Origin: Acidobacteriota bacterium
Lineage (GTDB): Bacteria; Acidobacteriota; Terriglobia; Acidiferrales; UBA7541
Assembly (NCBI GenBank): GCA_013289715.1
Contig: JABCZJ010000005.1
Span: forward strand, 62,001 to 126,000
DNA length: 64,000 nucleotides
Direction: 5' to 3'
In this document: positions 43,645-51,830 of the stretch, in pieces
How positions within the stretch are numbered: position 1 is the stretch's first letter
Layout: every line of letters begins with the position of its first letter
Notes under the pieces: model-generated
The model's database searches: none
Seen by the model: only the letters and a program-made list of their open reading frames with translations
Told to the model about the DNA's origin: nothing
Made by a program: the position numbers and the translations under genes

Positions 43645-45753
43645 TCAGTGCACCACAGTTTCTGCTATACCCGTCTGAAGTAAATGGGCAAGTTGTGCAG
43701 CGGGGAGGGGTTGGCTGAAGAGGTAGCCTTGTCCTTCCAGGCAGTGCTGGCCTTGAAGGAATGCCAGCTGTTGCTCGGTTTCGACGCCCTCAGCAATCAC
43801 GCGCTGCTTGAGGCTTTTCCCCATGTTAATGATGGCTCCCACAATGGGAGAGTCATCGAGATCGCCAGTGATCTGGTGGACGAAGGACTTGTCAATTTTC
43901 AAGATATCAATTGGAAACCGCTGAAGATAGCTGAGGCTGGAATAACCGGTACCGAAGTCATCCACCGCAAGGTGCACTCCCATCGCCTTGAGCGAGTGAA
44001 GTATGGCTGCAGAGGATTCGGCACGAAGCATGAGAGCGCTTTCGGTGAGTTCGAGGTCGAGGTAGCGCGCTTCCAAGCCGGTTTCTTTGAGAGAGGCGCT
44101 AACCTCCGCGAGAAAAGTCGTAGCGCGGAATTCGGCAGCAGAAACATTGACAGAAATCCGAATGAAAGGCAGACCCGCTTCTTGCCATCCGCGCGCTTGT
44201 CTGCATGCTTCACGCAACACCCAGCGGCCAATCGGGAGTATCAGGCCACAATCTTCTGCGATGGGCACGAACTGGGTAGGAGGGAGGAGTCCTCGATCCG
44301 GGTGCCGCCAGCGTATCAATGCCTCCACCCCAGTGATTTCACCGGTGTCCAGATTTACCTTCGGCTGATAGTGCAACACGAACTCTTCTCGCTCGAGCGC
44401 TCCGCGCAAGCTGCCTTCCAGAGTTTGCCGCTCGACTGCCTTCAGATTCATATCCGCCTTGAAGAACTGGAAATTGTTGCGACCGTTTTCCTTGGCGTGA
44501 TACATCGCTGTGTCCGCATTCTTGATCAGTGTTTCGGCATCCTCTCCGTCTCCTGGGTAGATGCTGATACCGATGCTGCCATCGACATGCAGATCTTGTC
44601 CCGCGATGGAGTGCGCTGCGCCGAGTGAAAGAAGAATTTTTTTCGCACTCGTCGCCGCGTCTTCGGGATGGGAAATCTCCGAAAGCAGGATCGCGAATTC
44701 ATCTCCGCCTTGGCGGCTAACCGTATCGGAACCGCGAACGCTGGCCAGCAATCGCTTGGAAACGGACTGCAGCAGCTTGTCTCCAACGGCATGGCCCAGC
44801 GAATCATTGATGTTTTTGAAATGATCCAAATCCAGAAAGACCACGGCAAGAGATTTATTCCGCCGGCGGGCGAAGGTAATCGACTGAGAGATCCGGTCAT
44901 TCAGCAACAGACGATTCGGCAGATTCGTGACAATATCGTGCTCCGCCGAGTGCGTCATTCGGACCGACATGGCCCGAGCCGCAGTCACATCATGGAAAAC
45001 AATCACCGCTCCAATTACCCGGCCTGCCCGGTCGTGGATCGGCGCCGCAGAGTCTTCAATGGCGGATTCTATTCCATCGCGGCGGATGAGGATGCAATTC
45101 ACAGTGAGTCCCACCGTCCTATTTTCCTCGACGGCCATCTCCATGGGGTCTCGAGCGGTCTTGCGAGTGTGGCCGTCGATAATGCGGAAGACTTCGGCCA
45201 AAGGTTTGCCAGTGGCTTCTTCACGGCGCCACCCGGTCATGGCCTCTGCAACGAGATTGAGATATGTAATGTTGCCGGAAATGCCGGTGCACAGAACGGC
45301 GTCACCAATTGAGTTGAGGGTGACCACGGCTCGTTCTTTTTCGAAGTATAACGCGTCCTCGACAGCTTTGCGTTCGATAGCGCTGTGCAGCGCGCGCGGC
45401 AGGGAATAACTGTCGAGGTGACCCGCTAGGATATAATCCTGCGCACCGCGTCCCACAGCCTCTTTCGCGAGGGCTTCGTTACCGTTACCGAGGATCAAAA
45501 TTGGGATTTCGGGCACGGAGTTGAACAACTTGTCGAACGTCTCGATACCGTGACTATCGGGCAGCGACAACTCGAGTAAGACGGCGTCGATTCCTCCTTT
45601 GCTCAGGCGTGCAAGACCCTCGGAAAGCTCGAGAACCCATTCCAGTTCGAACGATCTGCTGCCTGCTGTGGCTAGCGCCGCGCGAATCTTATCGGCGGCA
45701 GCTGCATCGCTTTGAATTAGAAGTATTTTGGGAGGCAGAATCTGCGTGGTCAT
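43645..45753 (-). CDS. Receiver-PAS-GGDEF-EAL cyclic-di-GMP signalling protein
   Basis: About 702 residues. Residues 8-125 form a receiver-like domain in which the phospho-acceptor position is Glu61 (AVLLELSLPD) instead of Asp. A PAS domain follows (ITYLNLVAEAMTGWRREEAT). Next is a GGDEF domain with an intact GGDEF at 349-353 and an RxxD inhibitory site at 340-343. The EAL domain is intact (EAL at 477-479, LELTES, DDFGTGYSS, KIDKSFV, AEGVET). It can in principle both make and break c-di-GMP. The ATG at 45753 follows AAAAGGAA. Three PilZ proteins in the window are possible effectors. Confidence 0.92.
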   Translation of the reverse strand: MTTQILPPKILLIQSDAAAADKIRAALATAGSRSFELEWVLELSEGLARLSKGGIDAVLLELSLPDSHGIETFDKLFNSVPEIPILILGNGNEALAKEAVGRGAQDYILAGHLDSYSLPRALHSAIERKAVEDALYFEKERAVVTLNSIGDAVLCTGISGNITYLNLVAEAMTGWRREEATGKPLAEVFRIIDGHTRKTARDPMEMAVEENRTVGLTVNCILIRRDGIESAIEDSAAPIHDRAGRVIGAVIVFHDVTAARAMSVRMTHSAEHDIVTNLPNRLLLNDRISQSITFARRRNKSLAVVFLDLDHFKNINDSLGHAVGDKLLQSVSKRLLASVRGSDTVSRQGGDEFAILLSEISHPEDAATSAKKILLSLGAAHSIAGQDLHVDGSIGISIYPGDGEDAETLIKNADTAMYHAKENGRNNFQFFKADMNLKAVERQTLEGSLRGALEREEFVLHYQPKVNLDTGEITGVEALIRWRHPDRGLLPPTQFVPIAEDCGLILPIGRWVLREACRQARGWQEAGLPFIRISVNVSAAEFRATTFLAEVSASLKETGLEARYLDLELTESALMLRAESSAAILHSLKAMGVHLAVDDFGTGYSSLSYLQRFPIDILKIDKSFVHQITGDLDDSPIVGAIINMGKSLKQRVIAEGVETEQQLAFLQGQHCLEGQGYLFSQPLPAAQLAHLLQTGIAETVVH

Positions 45754-46602
45754 TGTTCCTTTTAGCCTCGCGGCCAGTCTGTCGGGGGCAACATAGCCCA
45801 CACATCGTCGTACTTAGATCGTAGAAAGAATATCGAGACGGGTTATTTGTTACTGTCTGTTATTGGACACTAAGTGCGAATACCAGTAGCCAGGACAACA
45901 CATTCCCGACTGTCCAATTTGCGACACTTCCGAGCGCGCTTGTCCTAGAAACCAAATGTGCTCACGAAAAACTAAAGGGGAAGGGATTCCAAGCTCCAAT
46001 TATGCAGCGCGGTGAAGAAGCTGATTTCCGCGCCGAGGTGCCTGGGATCGCGAACGACTTCGAGAAGTGTTTCCGCGCTGGCGCGGAACAGCATTCGGTC
46101 TCGGTTTTGTAAAACCGACTTCCGAAGATATCCTGTTTGGCGGACGCACCTTGCGGCGATTCGATTCTGCCTCAGCCGATCGGAATGATCTAGACTCTCT
46201 CACTCGAACCGGTAGAAAAACTCGGGCTGGTCAGGCCCGAATCCATGGTGTCCGCGGCAAACGGTCGGATTTTCGTAAAAAACATGTATTGCTGTTTTCA
46301 TCTCTTAATGAACGCATTTGCCGGACAAGTTAAATGCTACTTCAAATCTCCGGTTACGATTCATTGCGAGTTGGCTTTGCGGTCACGATTAGAGGCCGCG
46401 CATTTAGCAGGTGGAATTCTGTTTGGTCCTCGAGTGCGCTTGGAAAACAATCCGCGGATTATCTCACCTATTCACACAACCAAATTTCGAGAACAAGACA
46501 CCAGAAGGATTCATAATTGCTGCGAGGATTCCTCAGGAGATCACGAACGAGCAATGCTTGCTGGAATGCGATGGAGAGTTCGCGCGCTTTGCGGAGAACC
46601 CG
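45754..46602. other. Long spacer, possibly with a decayed PilZ-like gene
   Basis: The plus strand at about 46334-46510 encodes LLQISGYDSLRVGFAVTIRG followed by RAFSRWNSVWSSSAL, which resembles the middle of acidobacterial PilZ-like proteins. The frame then breaks, and another frame gives IIAARIPQEITNEQCLLECD near 46550. It may be a relic. CTATTCACA at 46468-46476 is one base from a DnaA box and lies just beyond the end of the DnaA-like gene. A GGTTTTGTAAAACC hairpin lies near 46103. No intact gene is supported. Confidence 0.3.
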
Positions 46603-47205
46603 CTAACGCAGTGAATCGGCCAGCCTGCCGATTGTCCGATCGAGATCTAGGTCGGTGCGGCGGCGGGCTTCGATCTTTTTGATCGCACTCAAAACCGTAG
46701 TGTGATGTTTGCCGCCGAACTCTCGGCCGATCTTCGGAAGGGATGCCAACGTGAGCTGTTTAACTAGATACATTGCGACTTGACGAGGGAAGACAATGGA
46801 CTTGGAGCTGCCTCTCAGCTTCAGGTCGGGAGGAAACACCCCGTAGTACCACCCCACCCGTTTCTGGATCATTTCAATCGTTACGGGCTTGTTTTGATGA
46901 TCGCTCGAGTTCTTAAACGCTTGCTGTGCGTTTGTCGGATCGAAGTTCGAGGGTCGAGCCGCAGATTCCGGCTCCGAGCACAGAAACTCCAACCGAGTGC
47001 CGGACAACCCCACTTCTTGCAGGACCGCCTGGAGGAGTTCGCCGTAGGTCTCAGTGAGCCTCTGCTTGAACAGGGGCGTGGGAACCCGAACTAACAAACG
47101 CCCATTGCCGGTTCCTTTCAGTCGAGTTGGGCGGAACCAAGTTGCGAAGTTGTACGGATTGACCCGGCGTTTGGTGTGTTGGAGGACTTTCGCCCAATCG
47201 TTCAT
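46603..47205 (-). CDS. DnaA-like protein lacking the AAA+ domain (domain I fused to domain IV)
   Basis: A 200-residue protein. Residues 1-67 resemble DnaA domain I (WAKVLQHTKRRVNPYNFATW and VPTPLFKQRLTETYGELLQA). Residues 68-106 form a polar linker. Residues 107-200 resemble DNA-binding domain IV (VTIEMIQKRVGWYYGV, SIVFPRQVAMYLVKQLT, SLPKIGREFGGKHHTTVLSA). The Walker A, Walker B and sensor motifs of domain III are absent and there is no room for them. The signature RDHTTV reads KHHTTV, so two residues that contact DnaA boxes differ. It could bind origin or promoter boxes without forming the initiator filament. It is not the replication initiator itself. Confidence 0.85.
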   Translation of the reverse strand: MNDWAKVLQHTKRRVNPYNFATWFRPTRLKGTGNGRLLVRVPTPLFKQRLTETYGELLQAVLQEVGLSGTRLEFLCSEPESAARPSNFDPTNAQQAFKNSSDHQNKPVTIEMIQKRVGWYYGVFPPDLKLRGSSKSIVFPRQVAMYLVKQLTLASLPKIGREFGGKHHTTVLSAIKKIEARRRTDLDLDRTIGRLADSLR

Positions 47206-47439
47206 AGGTAAAACGCCCGTGCAACGGCTCTGTATGAATACATCCAGAGGAGAACGAAAATCTGTTCAAAACTGGACAGGACAAACTGATTGACATCGAT
47301 AACCGCCGACGCAGGCTCAGGCGGTGCAGTTGGCGAATTCTTGATCAACGCGCTTACCGCAAGTAATTTGACTGTCGTCGGGCTCCATGCACCGTATACA
47401 GCGCTTGCTAGTGCCGGTCGAACATCCAGAAGTGGTTTC

Positions 47440-48147
47440 TTAGTCGTGCAGGACAACGCTCAGGAGCGAATTGTCGATGTGGATCTTGCCCTTGTTGTAG
47501 TGGATGAAGCCCGACTTGCGGAATTTGTTCATGAAAAAATTTACGCGCGACCGCGTGGTGCCGATCATTTCTGCCAGCGTCTCTTGCGACATTTTGGGTA
47601 GTGATTTTTGAGGATCGCCGGGCGCTCCATAGCGCGCCAGTAACAACAGAGTACGCGCCAAGCGTTTCTCGCTGGAGTTGAAGAGCTGGTCTATTAGGTC
47701 TTCTTCGATGCGGATGTTTCGCGCCAGCATATGGGCGATGAAGCGGTCCGAGAACTCGTGTTCCTCGTGGAGCACGCGAATCATCTCGTTCTTTTCAATG
47801 ACCAGCACCGTCGTGGGTGCAATCGTGGTTGCCGTGGCCATGCAAATGGATTGTCCTCCCAGGCAGCCTTCCCCAAAAAAATCACCCGGCCCTAGAATGG
47901 CAGTAACGGCTTCCTTACCGGCCTGGTTGACCACGGTAAGCTTCACACTGCCTTCCTGAATGTACATTACATGCTTGGCGGGATCGCCTTGCGCGAAGAC
48001 CGTCTGTTTTCTCGCGAACTTAGCGACGTCTCTCCCTAGAACAGTCGAGTCCGGAAACTCTTTCATATCGAAGACACGAGTTCTGGAATGCGCTTTTTTC
48101 GGGAGGTGAGGGACCTGGACCGATGCACTGCGATTGAAGGAATGCAT
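47440..48147 (-). CDS. Crp/Fnr-family transcriptional regulator (paralogue 2)
   Basis: About 235 residues with a beta-roll sensor (GDPAKHVMYIQEGSVKLTVV and AILGPGDFFGEGCLGGQS) and a winged helix (SQETLAEMIGTTRSRVNFFM). It lacks Fnr-type cysteines. It is nearly collinear with the regulator at 40466, ending in the same SLLSVVLHD. The differences cluster in the N-terminus and the ligand-facing strand. The DnaA-like gene lies 234 bp downstream in the same direction. ATG 48147 is used; an ATG at 48066 is possible. Confidence 0.88.
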   Translation of the reverse strand: MHSFNRSASVQVPHLPKKAHSRTRVFDMKEFPDSTVLGRDVAKFARKQTVFAQGDPAKHVMYIQEGSVKLTVVNQAGKEAVTAILGPGDFFGEGCLGGQSICMATATTIAPTTVLVIEKNEMIRVLHEEHEFSDRFIAHMLARNIRIEEDLIDQLFNSSEKRLARTLLLLARYGAPGDPQKSLPKMSQETLAEMIGTTRSRVNFFMNKFRKSGFIHYNKGKIHIDNSLLSVVLHD

Positions 48148-48265
48148 CACGTAACAGAATAGCTAACTGTGGATTCCCGAGGCTGTTCAAAATGGTACAG
48201 CTTTTCAAAAACGACAAGTCTTAAACTACGGTGATCAAAGTGTCGACGCGCGGAGGTAAAGCGAA

Positions 48266-48463
48266 ATGTATCCGCCTAACAAAAGAGGTTGCCCCCACTG
48301 TAGAAGCTTGGCGACGTCGCGCTCACGCAGACATCGGGGTGTTGAACGATACCTTTTAAGTGTTATTGGCGTGCTGCCTTACCGTTGCCTGGATTGCGAC
48401 TGCCGTTTTTATGTTTTCTCGTGGCTCGGCGCGGAGACGTCGGTTACAGACAAAGCCGCCTGA
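48266..48463 (+). CDS. Small zinc-ribbon protein
   Basis: A 65-residue protein with two cysteine pairs (GCPHCRSL and YRCLDCDCRFYVF) separated by a basic, helical stretch. GGAGG precedes the ATG at 48266. Small proteins of this shape recur in Acidobacteriota; their function is unknown. A possible relic of a similar gene lies near 31110-31290. Confidence 0.65.
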   Translation: MYPPNKRGCPHCRSLATSRSRRHRGVERYLLSVIGVLPYRCLDCDCRFYVFSWLGAETSVTDKAA

Positions 48464-48538
48464 GCTGGCGCGCCAGCTGTGGGGCAGGTTGACGCGCGGA
48501 CCGACGAGGCGGGCCACGTGCAGCACCCGGCGATCACA

Positions 48539-48730
48539 ATGACAGACACTTCCGCAGAAAATCACAGTGCGACTGCCCTCATGATGGCTGCGATACTGGT
48601 CTTTGCCGCCGCCTTTTTCGATTTGGTAGACGGAGCGTGGTCCAAGAACCCGCTGCTATTTATCGCCGGCGTCCTGTTCACTTGCTCTGGGGTCTTGTTG
48701 TTCGATCTCTGGAAACAAAATCCACGCTGA
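48539..48730 (+). CDS. Small membrane protein with two transmembrane segments
   Basis: A 63-residue protein made of two hydrophobic segments (ALMMAAILVFAAAFFDLV and PLLFIAGVLFTCSGVLLFDL). The ATG at 48539 lacks a strong Shine-Dalgarno. It lies 75 bp after the zinc-ribbon gene in the same direction, so they may be co-transcribed. No family is recognised. Confidence 0.5.
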   Translation: MTDTSAENHSATALMMAAILVFAAAFFDLVDGAWSKNPLLFIAGVLFTCSGVLLFDLWKQNPR

Positions 48731-48743
48731 CTCGTCTGACAAA

Positions 48744-49172
48744 TTATGGGAAACGACAACGAAACACTCCAGGACGTCTGCGGCGAATGCGAAGCTGAGG
48801 TCTGTTCGAAACATTCGCGATAGACTTCGGCATTTCGCCAAATGTAAGTCCCATTCCTCGTTTCGGTTCAATATGAGCAACGATCGCATGAGTCTCCAGC
48901 GACTCCGTCTCGGTGAACATTTCGATCATCACATTCGTCCCTTCAGGAAATGGATTCTTCATCTCCACGTAGCATCCGTGCAGATTGAGATCGCTCGCTT
49001 GCGAGGAGGTAAGGGCGTTTTCTGCTTCGTCGACGATTTCGGTCAGCGCAGAAAAAAGATATCCGGGCGTGTGACGGCGTTCCGTTTCCGTCGGGGATTC
49101 TCCCTTGAGGGAAAGGTGTAGCGATTCGATCTCTGTGGCGTACGCGCGTGGGTCAGGCTTTCCGACCGTCAC
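48744..49172 (-). CDS. PilZ-domain protein
   Basis: A 142-residue protein with a PilZ core: ASDLNLHGCYVEMKNPFPEG and the second strand region RGMGLTFGEM. The N-terminal Arg motif (TERRHTPGY) is a weak version of the RxxxR that binds c-di-GMP. The C-terminus after GMGLTF is Arg-rich and unlike the usual helix, so a late frameshift is possible. The start is GTG at 49172. It may respond to the nearby GGDEF-EAL protein. Confidence 0.7.
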   Translation of the reverse strand: MTVGKPDPRAYATEIESLHLSLKGESPTETERRHTPGYLFSALTEIVDEAENALTSSQASDLNLHGCYVEMKNPFPEGTNVMIEMFTETESLETHAIVAHIEPKRGMGLTFGEMPKSIANVSNRPQLRIRRRRPGVFRCRFP

Positions 49173-49407
49173 CTATCCGTCACCGGAACATCGGATGAGA
49201 TAGATCTCTTCGCCAGTTGCTAAATGACGACTTCTTCTCGAACGCCGGTGGCGATCAGCTTCTCGTCCATTCGCAATTTTCGAGCTTGGGGTTTAATTCT
49301 TGGTGGCTGGCCTGCGTCGAAGCGGTTGGGGAAGTCTTCGTCTCTCCCGTTAGGGAGGCTGTCACGGAAGGCTTAAGAGATGGCCTTTTGATTGCCACCC
49401 CGTAGAC

Positions 49408-49680
49408 TCATCGGGAATTTAAGTCCCCAAGCCAAAGTCTCTGTTCCGTCTCGATTGCAATTGTAGATCTCAGCCTTTCATTCTTAAGAACTGACAAGAG
49501 ATGGATAGCGTCTTCTATCGCTTGGCGCACGACCTGGCGGTCCGAACTGGTGCGTAGTTCTTCCATGCACAAAAAGACGGATTCTTCTGCTGCCGCAATC
49601 TGCCCAGAGAGGTCCAGTGGACTCGACTCAAACACCGCTTGCCGGCGGTGGTCGTGCCATTCTGATTGTAGGTCGCTCAT
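49408..49680 (-). CDS. Hypothetical helical protein
   Basis: A 90-residue protein starting at ATG 49680 behind GAGGGAG. It is acidic and helical (SSPLDLSGQIAAAEESVFLC, then VVRQAIEDAIHLLSVLKNER). No membrane segment or known domain is visible. It stands alone. Confidence 0.55.
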   Translation of the reverse strand: MSDLQSEWHDHRRQAVFESSPLDLSGQIAAAEESVFLCMEELRTSSDRQVVRQAIEDAIHLLSVLKNERLRSTIAIETEQRLWLGDLNSR

Positions 49681-50157
49681 GTTTGCTCCCTCGGTCGACT
49701 ATTATGGAATCTCGCTCTGACGGATGATGTGCCGTTTTGCACAACCTATAAGAATAGCTTTCCGGTCCAGTTCCGGCAGCGGCCGCCAACCGATTAACGC
49801 TGCCAGCTCAACCGGTCGATGCAAGATTGGAAACATTAAAACGTGAGATTACCAAAGGGAGCGTGTGGGGGCCGGAGTCCGCGCTTAGCAGGCAGAGAAA
49901 TGGTTTTGCTTGAAGCACGCGTCGATTGAGAGTCGATGCGAGCTTTTCAAATGCGCCGCAGGGGGAGCCTTTTAATCATCGAGTTGCGCTGAAGGTATGC
50001 ATACGGGCGCACGCGTTCTACGAGGATACAAATCTTTGCTCGGGCGGTATGCTGATCAGTACTGGCCGGGTGTCGATTCCTAAGTGGGCCCGACGTGCTA
50101 GACTGGCCGCGTCCGGGGGCAGTCACTCCAAAATTTCCGAACCGTCAGGACGCGCTT
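49681..50157. other. Intergenic region before the phosphoesterase gene
   Basis: No gene, terminator or repeat is convincing in these 477 bases. They lie between divergent genes and should contain promoters, but I find no clear match. Confidence 0.3.
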
Positions 50158-51651
50158 ATGGGATCCAATCAAATCCAGCACGTTTTCGTCCTCATGTTGG
50201 AAAATCGTTCGTTCGACCACATGCTGGGATTCTCTGGTTTAACCGGGACCGATGCTTCGACCGGAGCTAGTACGAAAATCAATGGGCTGATTGGCACTGA
50301 ATTGAATACCTACAATGGCCAGACCTTTTCTGTTTCACCAGGAGCCCCGGACCGAATGCCTGCTGATCCTGGTCACGAATTTTCTAACGTGCTGCTGCAA
50401 TTGTGCGGGCAGGGAGCCTCGTATCCTTCTGGTGGGGCCTATCCCGTCATCAACAACAGCGGGTACGTAGCTTCCTATGCAGACGGCGACGGGGCAACGA
50501 ATCCTGGTGTGCTTATGAATTGCTATTCGCCTACGCAGCTTCCGGTAATGCACGCACTCGCGACCGAATTCGTGGTCTGCGACAATTGGCATGCTTCCAT
50601 GCCCGGCCCCACATGGCCTAACCGCATGTTCATCCACGCCGCGTCTTCGAGCGGACTCGATCACAGCCCCAGCATCGCCGAAATCGCAGACTGGGAGGCT
50701 CTTGCTGGATTCTCTTTTCGGAACGGAACCATCTTCGACGCGCTGCATGAAAAAGGTATTACACGCCGTCTTTACGGTGGCGATGACTTTCCGATGGTTT
50801 CCGCGCTGAAGGGCATTCATCTAACCGATATTCGCCACTACAGCCAATTCGCTGCTGACCTTGAGCAGGCCACTTACCCCTTTAGCTACGTTTTTATCGA
50901 GCCTAGCTACGATGTAGCGAACGACTACACAAATGGCACTTCGCAACATCCTCTGGCCGATGTAAATCGTGGCGAAGCCCTGATCAAGGCCACTTATGAG
51001 GCTATCCGCGGTTCCGCGTTTTGGGAGAGCAGCTTGCTGATCATCACCTGGGATGAACATGGCGGTTTTTATGACCATGTCATTCCTGGGGACGCGGTCG
51101 CGCCCGGTGACACCGGTACAGATTCAGATCACAATACGAACGGCTTTACCTTTGAAAAATACGGACCGCGTGTTCCCGCACTTTTCATCTCTTCCCTTAT
51201 CCCGGGGAATCTGATCGATCACCGAATCTACGACCATGCGTCGATCCCCGCGACCCTGGAAGCTTTGTTCAGTTTGAACGCGCTAACCAAGCGTGATGCA
51301 TCCGCGAGTTCTGTCGCCTCTCTGTTGACCTTGACGGCATCGAGAAAAAATACCCCGGAAACGCTTCCGGCAGTAGCTTCCACCGAGGCTGCGCCCCTGG
51401 CGGCAGCTGCGGCTGACGCTGCCGCCCCGATCGCTTCTGTATCTCGCCCGGACGATTCAGCCGACGGAGGCAACCTGCCGGGGATTATTCAAGCTGCGCT
51501 CCGTCAAGATTTGGAAGTATCACCTTCCGTACAGCGGCCTGCCATCATCGCTCGAGTGCGTTTGATTAAGACGCGGAGCGAAGCGACCCAATATTTGAAT
51601 GAGGTCCGGTCTAAGGTCGCACCAGTACGCGAAGCGATCGCCGTGAAATAA
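50158..51651 (+). CDS. Phosphoesterase of the non-haemolytic phospholipase C / acid phosphatase family
   Basis: A 497-residue enzyme. The family N-terminus is QHVFVLMLENRSFDHMLGFS, with the catalytic Glu-Asn and His. Further metal-site segments are FVVCDNWHASMPGPTWPNRM, SLLIITWDEHGGFYDHV and YGPRVPALFIS. It hydrolyses phosphate diesters or monoesters such as phospholipid head groups. The ATG at 50158 gives no visible export signal, although many relatives are exported; the frame upstream to 50095 does not add one. The C-terminal 100 residues are Ala-rich and unlike the family core. Confidence 0.85.
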   Translation: MGSNQIQHVFVLMLENRSFDHMLGFSGLTGTDASTGASTKINGLIGTELNTYNGQTFSVSPGAPDRMPADPGHEFSNVLLQLCGQGASYPSGGAYPVINNSGYVASYADGDGATNPGVLMNCYSPTQLPVMHALATEFVVCDNWHASMPGPTWPNRMFIHAASSSGLDHSPSIAEIADWEALAGFSFRNGTIFDALHEKGITRRLYGGDDFPMVSALKGIHLTDIRHYSQFAADLEQATYPFSYVFIEPSYDVANDYTNGTSQHPLADVNRGEALIKATYEAIRGSAFWESSLLIITWDEHGGFYDHVIPGDAVAPGDTGTDSDHNTNGFTFEKYGPRVPALFISSLIPGNLIDHRIYDHASIPATLEALFSLNALTKRDASASSVASLLTLTASRKNTPETLPAVASTEAAPLAAAAADAAAPIASVSRPDDSADGGNLPGIIQAALRQDLEVSPSVQRPAIIARVRLIKTRSEATQYLNEVRSKVAPVREAIAVK

Positions 51652-51830
51652 CGATCACGATTACGATGGGAGTGAACGGATGCCTTCCAATCTCCTCACT
51701 ACTCGGGTCAACCGAACTAACCAGGCAAGTGAATTCCATTAGGGAAAAATGCAAAATGCCTCACAGTGGAAGGCCGTATGGCGCACTGTGCCTTCGGTTC
51801 TGAGCGCGCGCTACGGCCAAGGGGACGAAA

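Noticed and set aside
46468..46476. CTATTCACA as part of a replication origin near the DnaA-like gene
   Set aside because: It is a single near-match; there is no cluster of DnaA boxes, no AT-rich unwinding region and no dnaN or other origin genes.
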